Positions 1 to 5,750 of a stretch of DNA of 5,866 bases are shown here, in pieces. The DNA comes from Chloroflexota bacterium (GTDB lineage Bacteria > Chloroflexota > Anaerolineae > JACRMK01). Under the pieces are notes generated by a model. It was not told where the DNA came from, made no database searches, and saw only the letters and a program-made list of their open reading frames with translations. The translations under genes and the position numbers were made by a program. Within the stretch, counting starts at the first letter, position 1; each line of letters starts with the position of its first letter. The stretch covers positions 1 through 5,866 of the forward strand of contig JACQEC010000280.1 in the NCBI GenBank assembly GCA_016200765.1, in the 5' to 3' direction.

Positions 1-1055
1 AACCAGTCGGCGGGCACGCCGGAATAGACGCGGTTCGCCAGCCACAGATCGTTTTTCGCCAGCGCCTTCACCACCGCCGAAGCGTGCACGCCCGTGGCCG
101 TGCGGTAGGCGTCCGCGCCGACGACCGGATAGTTGACCGGAAGCGCGATGCCGGTCATGGCCGAGGCGAGGCGCACGTATTCCGGCAGACGGGTCAGGTC
201 GTGCTCGATGATGCCAAGCAGTTTCAGGTTGACCAGCAGGGTGTCCATCGGCGTGTTGCCACAGCGCTCGCCGATGCCCAGCGCACAGCCGTGCACGCGG
301 CCGGCGCCAGCGGCAATCGCCGCCAGCGTGTTCGCCACGCCCAGCCCGCGGTCCTGATGGCCGTGCCAGTCAACCGTGACCGCCGCACCCGATTCCCCGA
401 CGATGCCCTTGACAAACGAGACGACATTGTACGCTCCGTCGGGCGTGGCGTGGCCGACCGTATCGGATACGCAGACGTGCGCCGCGCCGCACTCGATGGC
501 TTTGCTGTAGAGCAGGCGCATGGATTCGGGGTCGGCGCGGGTGGTGTCTTCGGTGACGAACATGCAGGGCAGGCCGTGCCGGACGACAAACGTCACCGAC
601 TCTTCCACCTGACCCATCATCTTCTCAAAATCCCAATCTTCGGCGTAGCGGCGGATGGGCGAGCAGCCGAGGAAGGCCGAGACTTCGATCTGACAGCCGG
701 CCTTCTGCGCGCACTCCACCGCCGGGCCGATGTCGGCCAGCGTCGTGCGGCAGGCCACATTGACTTTGATGTTGAGCTTCAGCGAGGCCTGCGCCAGCGC
801 GACGATGTCCTGCTGGGTGCGCGCCGACGACCCCGCGTAGCCGATGTCTGCCGTGTGGATGCCCAGCGCGTCCATCAGGCGCAGGAGTTCGATCTTCTGC
901 TCCACCGGCGGATTGAGCACCGATGGCGACTGCAGGCCGTCGCGCAGGGTCTCGTCGTCCAGTTCGACGCCGGATGGATAGGCCGACGCCCGCCCTTGCA
1001 CATTCCAATCGTAGATGAGATCGCGCGCTTTCGCGGCGTGCAGTTTCGAGGTCAT
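1..1055 (-). CDS. 2-isopropylmalate synthase/homocitrate synthase-family enzyme (DRE-TIM metallolyase), 3' end cut by the window edge
   Basis: The minus frame from ATG 1055-1053 is open to base 1: 351 codons plus two bases, with no stop. Seen in the translation: an ETLRDGLQ block at residues 35-42 (catalytic Arg38 and metal-ligand Asp39), an HGHQD block at 231-235 giving the HxH metal ligands, GIGERCGN at 260-267, and a GVHASA stretch near 322-327. These are the landmarks of the HMGL-like TIM-barrel family. The GERCGN block and the HxHxD spacing fit 2-isopropylmalate or homocitrate synthases, which condense acetyl-CoA with a 2-oxoacid, better than HMG-CoA lyase. The exact substrate cannot be read from sequence, and any C-terminal regulatory domain would lie outside. 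A GAGGGG ribosome site lies 5 bases before the ATG, and the E2 stop is only 16 bases upstream, so it is the next gene of the same operon. Family call is firm; leucine versus other 2-oxoacid role is open. Confidence 0.88.
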   Translation of the reverse strand, partial: MTSKLHAAKARDLIYDWNVQGRASAYPSGVELDDETLRDGLQSPSVLNPPVEQKIELLRLMDALGIHTADIGYAGSSARTQQDIVALAQASLKLNIKVNVACRTTLADIGPAVECAQKAGCQIEVSAFLGCSPIRRYAEDWDFEKMMGQVEESVTFVVRHGLPCMFVTEDTTRADPESMRLLYSKAIECGAAHVCVSDTVGHATPDGAYNVVSFVKGIVGESGAAVTVDWHGHQDRGLGVANTLAAIAAGAGRVHGCALGIGERCGNTPMDTLLVNLKLLGIIEHDLTRLPEYVRLASAMTGIALPVNYPVVGADAYRTATGVHASAVVKALAKNDLWLANRVYSGVPADW

Positions 1056-1060
1056 ACTTG

Positions 1061-1066
1061 CCCCTC
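1061..1066 (-). promoter_or_regulatory. Ribosome binding site of the isopropylmalate synthase-like gene
   Basis: On the minus strand GAGGGG lies 5 bases before ATG 1055. It falls in the 16-base gap after the E2 stop and supports this start and operon expression. Confidence 0.6.
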
Positions 1067-1071
1067 ACATT

Positions 1072-2343
1072 TCAAGCGTAATGTTCCAAAGAGCGCTTCA
1101 CCGCGCTGAGGAACCGGTCGCCGCCCGCGCCATCCAAAATGCGGTGGTCGAAGGTCAGCGAGAGATAGACCATCGGGCGGATGGCGATGGCGTCGTCCAC
1201 CACCACCGGCCGCTTGACAATCGCGCCCACGCCCATGATGGCCGCCTGCGGCTGGTTGATGATCGGCGTGCCAAAGAGCGAGCCACCCACGCCCGGATTG
1301 GTGATGGTAAATGTGCCGCCCTGCACGTCGTCGGGCATGAGCCGCTTCTCGCGCGCGCGCCGCGCCAGATCGTTGACGGCCTTCGCGATGCCCAACAGGT
1401 TCAGTTCGTCGGCGTGCTTGAGCACCGGCACGATCAGCCCTTCTTCTATCGCCACCGCCACGCCGATGTTGATCGCCTTCTTCAAGACGATGCTTTTGTC
1501 GCCGAAGGAACTGTTGACCACCGGCTGTTCGCGCAGAACGCGCGCCACCACCTCCACAAAGTAGGCCGTATAGGTCAGGTCGGCGCCCTGCCGCGCGAAC
1601 TCGTCCTTGTGCGCGGCGCGGTGCGCGGCCACCTTGCTCATATCCACCTCAAAGACCGTGGTCACGTGCGCGGAGGTGTGGACGGAGCGCACCATATGCT
1701 CGGCGATGGCCTTGCGCATCGGCGTCAGCGGCACCACTTCTTCATCGGCCAACCCCGTTGGCGCGTTTGCGGGTTGGCGCGTGAACGCGGAACTCGTAAC
1801 GCTCAACGGTTCGCCCGGCTGGGGCGCGGGTGCCACAGGCGCGGGCATTGCCTGTCGCTGCGCGATATATTTCTCGATGTCCTGTTTGGTCACGCGCCCG
1901 CCCTCGCCCGTTCCCTGAATTTGCGAGATGTCCACGCCGTGCTCCGACGCCAGCCGCGCCACAACCGGCGAGAGGCGCCCCGCTCTCTCTCCCCTCAAGG
2001 GTGAGGGTTGAAGGGAGAGGGGTAGGGGTGGGGGTGATGCTTCCGGCGCATGAGGCGCGGCATGAGACGACGGCGCGGCGGGCGGCACAGCGGCGACCTG
2101 CTCGCCCGGCGCGCCGATGAGGGCGAGCAGTGCCCCGACCTTAACCGTCTCGCCTTCGGGCACGCGAATATCCAAAATGGTGCCGTCGGCGGGCGAGGGG
2201 ATTTCCGAATTCACCTTGTCGGTGATGATCTCGACCAGCGGCTCGTACTTGGCGATCGAATCGCCCTTCTGCTTCAGCCATTTGCCGATGGTGCCTTCGG
2301 TAACCGATTCGCCCAACTGCGGCATCGTGACGTTCGTAGCCAT
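1072..2343 (-). CDS. Dihydrolipoamide acyltransferase, E2 subunit of a 2-oxoacid dehydrogenase complex (branched-chain type likely)
   Basis: This 423-residue protein is the core of the complex. It carries the acyl group on a lipoyl arm and passes it to CoA. Domains in order: lipoyl domain at about 3-77 with the lipoylated Lys43 in a TDKVNSE motif; a Pro/Ala-rich linker at 78-121; the peripheral subunit-binding domain at about 124-160 (SPVVARLASEHGVD, then GTGEGGRVTKQD); a second linker to about 198; and the catalytic acyltransferase domain to the end. The active site is the HxxxDG motif with His400 and Asp404 near the C-terminus. Length is normal for a single-lipoyl E2. The first linker contains an in-frame palindromic repeat (residues about 103-121). 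GGAGAG lies 6 bases before the ATG, and an ATG four bases further upstream is out of frame. It sits 15 bases after hepT and belongs with the E1 genes upstream. Pyruvate, branched-chain and acetoin complexes share this architecture, so the substrate is inferred from E1. Confidence 0.95.
   Translation of the reverse strand: MATNVTMPQLGESVTEGTIGKWLKQKGDSIAKYEPLVEIITDKVNSEIPSPADGTILDIRVPEGETVKVGALLALIGAPGEQVAAVPPAAPSSHAAPHAPEASPPPLPLSLQPSPLRGERAGRLSPVVARLASEHGVDISQIQGTGEGGRVTKQDIEKYIAQRQAMPAPVAPAPQPGEPLSVTSSAFTRQPANAPTGLADEEVVPLTPMRKAIAEHMVRSVHTSAHVTTVFEVDMSKVAAHRAAHKDEFARQGADLTYTAYFVEVVARVLREQPVVNSSFGDKSIVLKKAINIGVAVAIEEGLIVPVLKHADELNLLGIAKAVNDLARRAREKRLMPDDVQGGTFTITNPGVGGSLFGTPIINQPQAAIMGVGAIVKRPVVVDDAIAIRPMVYLSLTFDHRILDGAGGDRFLSAVKRSLEHYA
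1981..2037 (-). repeat. Palindromic GC-rich repeat inserted in frame in the E2 linker
   Basis: The arms are 1987-1998 and 2008-2019, 12 bases each, with a 9-base loop. Eleven pairs are perfect, and the one mismatch becomes a G-U pair in the mRNA. It is flanked on the N-terminal side by C-rich runs. Codons 103-121 of the E2 gene fall in it, and the frame is kept, adding a Pro/Leu/Ser/Arg peptide to the linker. From memory, C-rich repeats of this kind with a CTCTCCC...GGGGAGAG core are dispersed in many bacterial genomes. Copy number in this genome cannot be judged from one window. Outer edges are approximate. Confidence 0.6.
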
Positions 2344-2349
2344 ACATTG

Positions 2350-2355
2350 CTCTCC
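2350..2355 (-). promoter_or_regulatory. Ribosome binding site of the E2 gene
   Basis: GGAGAG on the minus strand lies 6 bases before ATG 2343, in the 15-base gap after hepT. It decides between this ATG and the out-of-frame ATG at 2347, which has only 2 bases of spacing. Confidence 0.6.
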
Positions 2356-2358
2356 AAC

Positions 2359-2817
2359 CTATTGATGATTCCTCGGTGATTTTTTGGCGTTTTTCGCCGA
2401 GAGATACCCGCGCACCTGTGCGATGTAGAGAGGAGCGTCCTGAAGCAATTGCTGCGCGTCTTTCCAGACCCTCTTATCATCCAGCCGATCATACTGGTGC
2501 ACCAGCAAGTTGCGCACCGCGACGTAGTGATGAAACTTCTCCCGCACATCTTCGTCAATGGCGCCGAGATCGCGCGCCATTTGAAATGACTCGCGGGCGG
2601 AAGCAGGGGGCAACAGGCTCTGCCCCTCGACGAGCAGCGCGTTAGCGTCTATCGCGCTCTGGACAACCACCTGAAGCAAACGCTCAACCATGCGCCGGGC
2701 GGGCTGATGGGCGAGGTATTCTCGGCGGGTGGGAGGCAAACTGCTTGCCAGCTCGCGGAGGTATCCCTCCATGCTTGCCAGTTTCTCGCGAACCAGCAGC
2801 GCCTGATCGGGGCTCAC
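2359..2817 (-). CDS. hepT: HepT-like HEPN domain toxin (putative RNase)
   Basis: This 152-residue, mostly helical protein carries the HEPN signature Rx4HxY at Arg102, His107 and Tyr109 (RNLLVHQY). That is the catalytic motif of HepT toxins, metal-independent ribonucleases that cleave RNA, with tRNA reported in studied members. In the characterised pair, the partner MntA inactivates HepT by adding AMP to the Tyr of this motif, so Tyr109 is the expected target here (family knowledge). The start is GTG, sharing one base with the mntA stop (TAGTG), which implies translational coupling. No good Shine-Dalgarno precedes it. N-terminal residues fit the HepT opening helix (LLVREKLASMEGYL). Length is slightly above the usual 110-150. 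The C-terminal dozen residues are basic and Asn-rich (KNAKK, RNH). The motif is complete, so an active toxin is plausible. A non-toxic, domesticated HEPN role is the alternative. Confidence 0.87.
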   Translation of the reverse strand: MSPDQALLVREKLASMEGYLRELASSLPPTRREYLAHQPARRMVERLLQVVVQSAIDANALLVEGQSLLPPASARESFQMARDLGAIDEDVREKFHHYVAVRNLLVHQYDRLDDKRVWKDAQQLLQDAPLYIAQVRGYLSAKNAKKSPRNHQ

Positions 2818-3239
2818 TACCCGTACCGCGCTTTCATATAGCGCTCGCGCGCCGCAAAGAACGGCTGATGGTCATCATAGACCTGAAAGGCGTACAGCCG
2901 AAATAGCGAAAACGTGGTTGGCCGCGCTTGATAGAGCACGACACCGGTGCGCGCGACTTGAAACAACAACAGCGCCCCGGCGTCGTTCAGCACGGTCAAA
3001 TCGAGATCGGCCTTCAGGCTCAAGGCGTCGTACAGGGCGCTATCCAGCATGTCCACGGCGCGCCGGCGTTTGACGCCCGGCGCAAAGCGCACCGCCACAT
3101 CCACATCGCTCCGCCCGGCCACCGCGCGCCCTTTCGCGTATGAGCCGAACAGGACGATCAGCTCAAGGCGGAATTCCTCGGCAACCGTCTTGAGCCGCTT
3201 GGCGTTCACGCGATAGGCCGCCGGTGGCTGTGCCCTCAT
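2817..3239 (-). CDS. mntA: MntA-like minimal nucleotidyltransferase (antitoxin of HepT)
   Basis: This 140-residue protein has a polymerase-beta-type minimal nucleotidyltransferase fold. The signature is GSYAKG at 32-37 followed by SDVDV at 44-48, giving catalytic Asp45 and Asp47. The third acidic residue is likely Asp80 in the DLDLTVLN strand. Members paired with HepT act as adenylyltransferases that AMPylate the toxin. The spacing from GS to DxD is 11 residues, against 10 in the usual GSx10DxD description, so the active-site loop is one residue longer. The C-terminal tail (about 104-140) is aromatic-rich, as in other MntA proteins. ATG 3239 comes 3 bases after the E1 beta stop (TGA GGC ATG). 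A GAGG inside the end of E1 beta, 9 bases upstream, is the likely ribosome site. It overlaps hepT by one base. The antitoxin-first order is common for MNT-HEPN pairs. Confidence 0.87.
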   Translation of the reverse strand: MRAQPPAAYRVNAKRLKTVAEEFRLELIVLFGSYAKGRAVAGRSDVDVAVRFAPGVKRRRAVDMLDSALYDALSLKADLDLTVLNDAGALLLFQVARTGVVLYQARPTTFSLFRLYAFQVYDDHQPFFAARERYMKARYG

Positions 3240-3242
3240 GCC

Positions 3243-4217
3243 TCAATACCTCGCCAATTTCCGCATCGCCTCCGCAATCTTCTCGCGGTTGGGCAACAGC
3301 CACTCCTCCTGCCCCGGGTCGTGCGGCATGCCGGGCACGTCGGGCGTGGCGAGGCGGCTGACCGGGCCGTCGAGGTACTCAAACGCGTCCTCGTTGACGA
3401 TGGCCGCAATCTCGCCAGTGATGCTGAACGATTGCGTGTCTTCGGTCACGACAAGGCATTTGCCGGTCTTCTTGACCGAGCCGACGATGGCCGCCCTGTC
3501 CAACGGCGAGATGGTGCGCAGGTCAAGCACTTCCGCGTCAATACCTTCCGCCTGCGCGGCCTCGAGGCAATAGTGCAGCATCAGCCCGTAGCTGACGACG
3601 GTCATAGCGTCGCCTTCGCGCGCGATACGCGCCTTGCCGATGGGCACCGTGTAATCGCCATCGGGCACTTCGTCTTTGATCAGGCGGTAGCCCTTCTTGT
3701 GCTCGAAAAAGATCACCGGGTCGGGGTCGCGGATGGCGGCGATGAGCAGGCCTTTGGCGTCGTAGGCGGTGGAGGGGATGACCACCTTCAGGCCGGGGCG
3801 GTGCGCGTAGAGCGCCTCGACCGATTGCGAGTGCCAGAGCGCGCCATGCACGCCTGCGCCGTAGGGCGCGCGCACGACCAGCGGGCACGAGAACTCTCCG
3901 GCGGTGCGCCAGCGGATGGTGGCGGCTTCGTTGGCAATCTGGTCGAAGGCGGGCAGAGAGTAGTCGGCGAACTGCATCTCGGCGACCGGGCGCAGGCCGC
4001 GCATGGCCGCGCCGATGGCGATGCCGGCGATGCCGATCTCGTTGAGCGGTGTGTCCAGCACGCGCTTCATCCCATACTTTTTGTAGAGGCCGTCGGTCGC
4101 CAAAAAGACGCCGCCCTTCACGCCGACATCTTCGCCCAGCACGAACACGCGCGGGTCGTTCTGCATCTCGGCGTCGAGCGCGTCGCGGATGGCCTCAATC
4201 ATCGTTTTGATGGGCAT
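3243..4217 (-). CDS. 2-oxoacid dehydrogenase E1 component, beta subunit (branched-chain type likely)
   Basis: This 324-residue protein is the usual size for an E1 beta subunit. It pairs with E1 alpha as an alpha2-beta2 thiamine diphosphate enzyme that decarboxylates a 2-oxoacid and loads the acyl group on E2. Seen: GEDVGVKGGVF at 28-38, TPLNEIGIAG at 56-65 with Glu60, the conserved acid that activates the cofactor; EMQFADY at 80-86; HSQSVEA at 129-135; VIPSTAYDAKGLL at 146-158; and a C-terminal LLPNREKI transketolase-C block. The SVEALYAHRPGLKVVIPST run resembles both branched-chain and pyruvate E1 beta proteins, so substrate remains open. A strong GGAGGTG lies 7 bases before the ATG. The start lies inside the end of the E1 alpha gene (23-base overlap), which fits coupled, stoichiometric synthesis of the two subunits. 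mntA follows after only 3 bases. Confidence 0.95.
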   Translation of the reverse strand: MPIKTMIEAIRDALDAEMQNDPRVFVLGEDVGVKGGVFLATDGLYKKYGMKRVLDTPLNEIGIAGIAIGAAMRGLRPVAEMQFADYSLPAFDQIANEAATIRWRTAGEFSCPLVVRAPYGAGVHGALWHSQSVEALYAHRPGLKVVIPSTAYDAKGLLIAAIRDPDPVIFFEHKKGYRLIKDEVPDGDYTVPIGKARIAREGDAMTVVSYGLMLHYCLEAAQAEGIDAEVLDLRTISPLDRAAIVGSVKKTGKCLVVTEDTQSFSITGEIAAIVNEDAFEYLDGPVSRLATPDVPGMPHDPGQEEWLLPNREKIAEAMRKLARY

Positions 4218-5226
4218 CGGTTTTCACCTCCGCGAAGATATGGGTCAGCGTTTCTGACGGCTTGGGGAGCGGCGAGGCCTCGGCGTATTGCGTCGCGTCC
4301 TCGACTTCCGCCGCGGCTTTCTCGCCGGCCTGCCGGGCGACGCCCTCGTCCCACAGGCTGGCGGCTTTCATATACGCTTCCAGATTGGCAAGCGGGTCGT
4401 GCGCGCGGTCGGCCTCGACGTCTTCGCGGCGGCGGTAGCGCCGGTCGTCGTCTTCGGTCGTGTGCGAGCGCAGTCGCTTGCACTTCGCCTCGACGAAGGT
4501 CGGCCCCTCGCCGGAGTAAGCGCGGGCCAGCGCGGCGCGGGTGGCCCCGAAGACCTCGATGACGTCCAGGCCGTCCACCAGTGTCCCCATCATACCATAA
4601 CCCGCCGCACGCTCGGTCAGATGCTTGACGGCGTACTGCAAGGTGTTGGGCACGGAGATGGCCCACTCGTTGTTCTGGCAGAGGAAGACGACGGGCAGTT
4701 TGTGAACCGCGGCGAAGTTGGCGGCGGCGTGGAAGTCGCCGGTCGAGGTTGCGCCATCGCCGAAGTAGATGATGGTGGCTTCGCGCTTGCCCTCATAGAC
4801 GCTGGCCCACGCACTGCCAACGCCGTGCGCCAACTGCGTGCCGACCGGGCTGGAAGCGGTGAGGATATGCAGTTTCTGCGAGCCGTAGTGGCCGGGAATC
4901 TGCCGCCCGCGCGTGTTGGGGTCGTTATCGCGGTGATAGGCGTAGGCGAAGATGTCGCGGACGCTCATGCCGCGCGCGATGACCACGCCGTGCTCGCGGT
5001 AGGAGATGGCGAGCCAGTCGTCGGGGGCGAGGGCGTAGGCGCTGCCGACCTGCGCCGCCTCCTGCCCGAGGCACGAGGCGAAGGCCAGCACCTTGCCCTG
5101 CCGGTTCAGATTCCACAGGCGGTCGTCCACCGTGCGCGTCAGCACCATCTGATAGTAGAGTTCGTGCACGTCCTCGCCGTGCAGACCAAGCGCCTCGTGG
5201 CGGGAGATATGGTTTTCAGCTGACAT
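4195..5226 (-). CDS. 2-oxoacid dehydrogenase E1 component, alpha subunit (branched-chain type likely)
   Basis: This 343-residue protein has the thiamine diphosphate motif GDGATSTG at 156-163 running to NNEWAIS at 185-191 (the GDG...NN Mg/ThDP-binding element). Also seen are NRQGKV at 41-46, GQEAAQVGSAYAL at 54-66, PGHYGSQKLHILTASSPVGTQ at 111-131 and the loop RSHTTEDD at 253-260 with RYR following. That loop aligns with the regulatory loop of branched-chain E1 alpha (HSTSDD in animals), which is the main reason for preferring a branched-chain substrate. Pyruvate or acetoin dehydrogenase remain possible. It is the first gene of the operon. AAGGAA with 7 bases of spacing precedes ATG 5226. The 3' end overlaps E1 beta by 23 bases. 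The C-terminal 25 residues (SETLTHIFAEVKTD onward) are partly dictated by the overlapping E1 beta ribosome site. Confidence 0.95.
   Translation of the reverse strand: MSAENHISRHEALGLHGEDVHELYYQMVLTRTVDDRLWNLNRQGKVLAFASCLGQEAAQVGSAYALAPDDWLAISYREHGVVIARGMSVRDIFAYAYHRDNDPNTRGRQIPGHYGSQKLHILTASSPVGTQLAHGVGSAWASVYEGKREATIIYFGDGATSTGDFHAAANFAAVHKLPVVFLCQNNEWAISVPNTLQYAVKHLTERAAGYGMMGTLVDGLDVIEVFGATRAALARAYSGEGPTFVEAKCKRLRSHTTEDDDRRYRRREDVEADRAHDPLANLEAYMKAASLWDEGVARQAGEKAAAEVEDATQYAEASPLPKPSETLTHIFAEVKTDAHQNDD
4225..4231 (-). promoter_or_regulatory. Strong ribosome binding site of E1 beta inside the E1 alpha gene
   Basis: GGAGGTG on the minus strand lies 7 bases before ATG 4217 and within the coding end of E1 alpha. 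It fixes the E1 beta start over the in-frame ATG five codons later. Confidence 0.75.
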
Positions 5227-5233
5227 GGGGAGA

Positions 5234-5239
5234 TTCCTT
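5234..5239 (-). promoter_or_regulatory. Ribosome binding site of E1 alpha
   Basis: AAGGAA on the minus strand ends 7 bases before ATG 5226 and supports this start as the operon's first codon. Confidence 0.5.
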
Positions 5240-5250
5240 TTTCTGGAACT

Positions 5251-5277
5251 ATGATACTTCAGCTTCCTCGGTGTCCA
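5251..5277 (-). promoter_or_regulatory. Possible promoter of the dehydrogenase operon
   Basis: On the minus strand TGGACA (5277-5272) and TATCAT (5256-5251) each match the sigma-70 consensus at five of six bases, but with a short 15-base spacer. A start near 5244 would leave a leader of about 18 bases holding the E1 alpha ribosome site. The TGGACA hexamer is part of a motif that resembles an IS3-family end. Weak evidence: the spacer is short and sigma specificity in this organism is unknown. Confidence 0.25.
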
Positions 5278-5290
5278 GTTTTGGGGTTCA
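5272..5290 (-). mobile_element. Possible solitary IS3-family end (relic)
   Basis: Read on the minus strand, this begins TGAACCCC, runs through AAAA and ends CTGGACA. IS3-family inverted repeats commonly follow a pattern of TGAxCTGxCCCC, an A-run, then GTTGGACA. This copy would lack a few bases of that pattern. No second end and no transposase fragment is visible nearby. From memory only, so it could be chance. Confidence 0.25.
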
Positions 5291-5486
5291 CCCGCATCTT
5301 CCGTGCTCGATGCTTCCTACCAGCTTATCGTCGACACTGGCACCCCGAATTCATAGTTAATTGTGGCAACCTTCGCTAGCACGATGTGCCGAATCACGAA
5401 CCCCTTGCGGGAGAGCCGTTTGGGGGTGCAGTACACACCTGAAATATTCGACAGATGACGGAACACGAAAGCCGAGGGAAAAGTAT

Positions 5487-5717
5487 CTAACTCTTGCCAT
5501 ACCTATTGTAAAAGCTTTTGATCCAATCTTTGACCTCGTGGGAGTAGTAGTCTCCGTGACTGTTTTTGATCTCCGTGTCCGATTCCAACTTCTCTGCCAA
5601 CATGGCTGCCTGCGCACGCATAGTGTGAAGGAAAGGAAGAGCCGTTTGTCTATTGATACAATCTTTTGTTAGAAACTCTAACAATTTAGCATCGGGTTCG
5701 CCATCTTTCAAAATCAT
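5487..5717 (-). CDS. Hypothetical 76-residue protein, possibly the 3' remnant of an interrupted gene
   Basis: The product is not recognised. It is a charged, probably helical peptide with no membrane segment or signal peptide (LLEFLTKDC, LPFLHTMRAQAAMLAEKLE, then HEVKDWIKSFYNRYG at the end). It is rich in Lys, Glu and Asp and uses more A/T-ending codons than the operon below, which suggests separate ancestry. No ribosome site precedes ATG 5717. The frame is open upstream for a further 12 codons (ending SYSDNEP) that read like protein, until TAG at 5754-5756. That stop falls inside the left arm of the inverted repeat next to the transposase-like gene. This would fit a gene whose 5' part was separated by an insertion. 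A small intact gene or a spurious frame are the alternatives. Confidence 0.4.
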   Translation of the reverse strand: MILKDGEPDAKLLEFLTKDCINRQTALPFLHTMRAQAAMLAEKLESDTEIKNSHGDYYSHEVKDWIKSFYNRYGKS

Positions 5718-5750
5718 AGGTTCATTGTCTGAGTAACTAACACTTTTGGG

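Larger units (their letters stand above)
5227..5486. other. Intergenic region upstream of the operon, no gene recognised
   Basis: About 260 bases lie between E1 alpha and the next minus-strand frame. The E1 alpha-proximal part holds the candidate promoter, ribosome site and IS3-end-like motif. The distal part (about 5355-5486) has short runs such as CCCCTTGCGGGAGAGCCG that look structured, but I could not match them to a known RNA, terminator or protein. Overlapping open frames on both strands here show no family features. Confidence 0.5.

Noticed and set aside
84..1109. Long plus-strand open frame of 341 codons
   Set aside because: It lies opposite the isopropylmalate synthase-like gene, is rich in Arg, Asp and His as expected of antisense GC-rich frames, and has no domain features.
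1015..2004. Plus-strand open frame of 329 codons
   Set aside because: It is the antisense shadow of E2, with no recognisable motif and shadow-type composition.
2141..2347. Alternative start for the E2 region at ATG 2347
   Set aside because: It is out of frame with the lipoyl domain, too close to the ribosome site, and its product has no family features.
3321..4562. Plus-strand open frame of 413 codons
   Set aside because: It is antisense to E1 beta and the end of E1 alpha, which have clear family motifs throughout. It also crosses the E1 alpha/E1 beta junction.
4288..5223. Plus-strand open frame of 311 codons
   Set aside because: It is antisense to E1 alpha, with Val/Gly/Arg-rich shadow composition.
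5390..5420. Group II intron end, suggested by the GAGAGCCG run
   Set aside because: The rest of the domain V hairpin sequence is not there, and no intron-encoded protein is present.
5357..5617. Minus-strand 86-codon frame and the plus-strand 103-codon frame (5361-5672) over the same bases
   Set aside because: Neither shows a ribosome site or motif. Both compete with the more protein-like 76-codon frame, which is itself uncertain.
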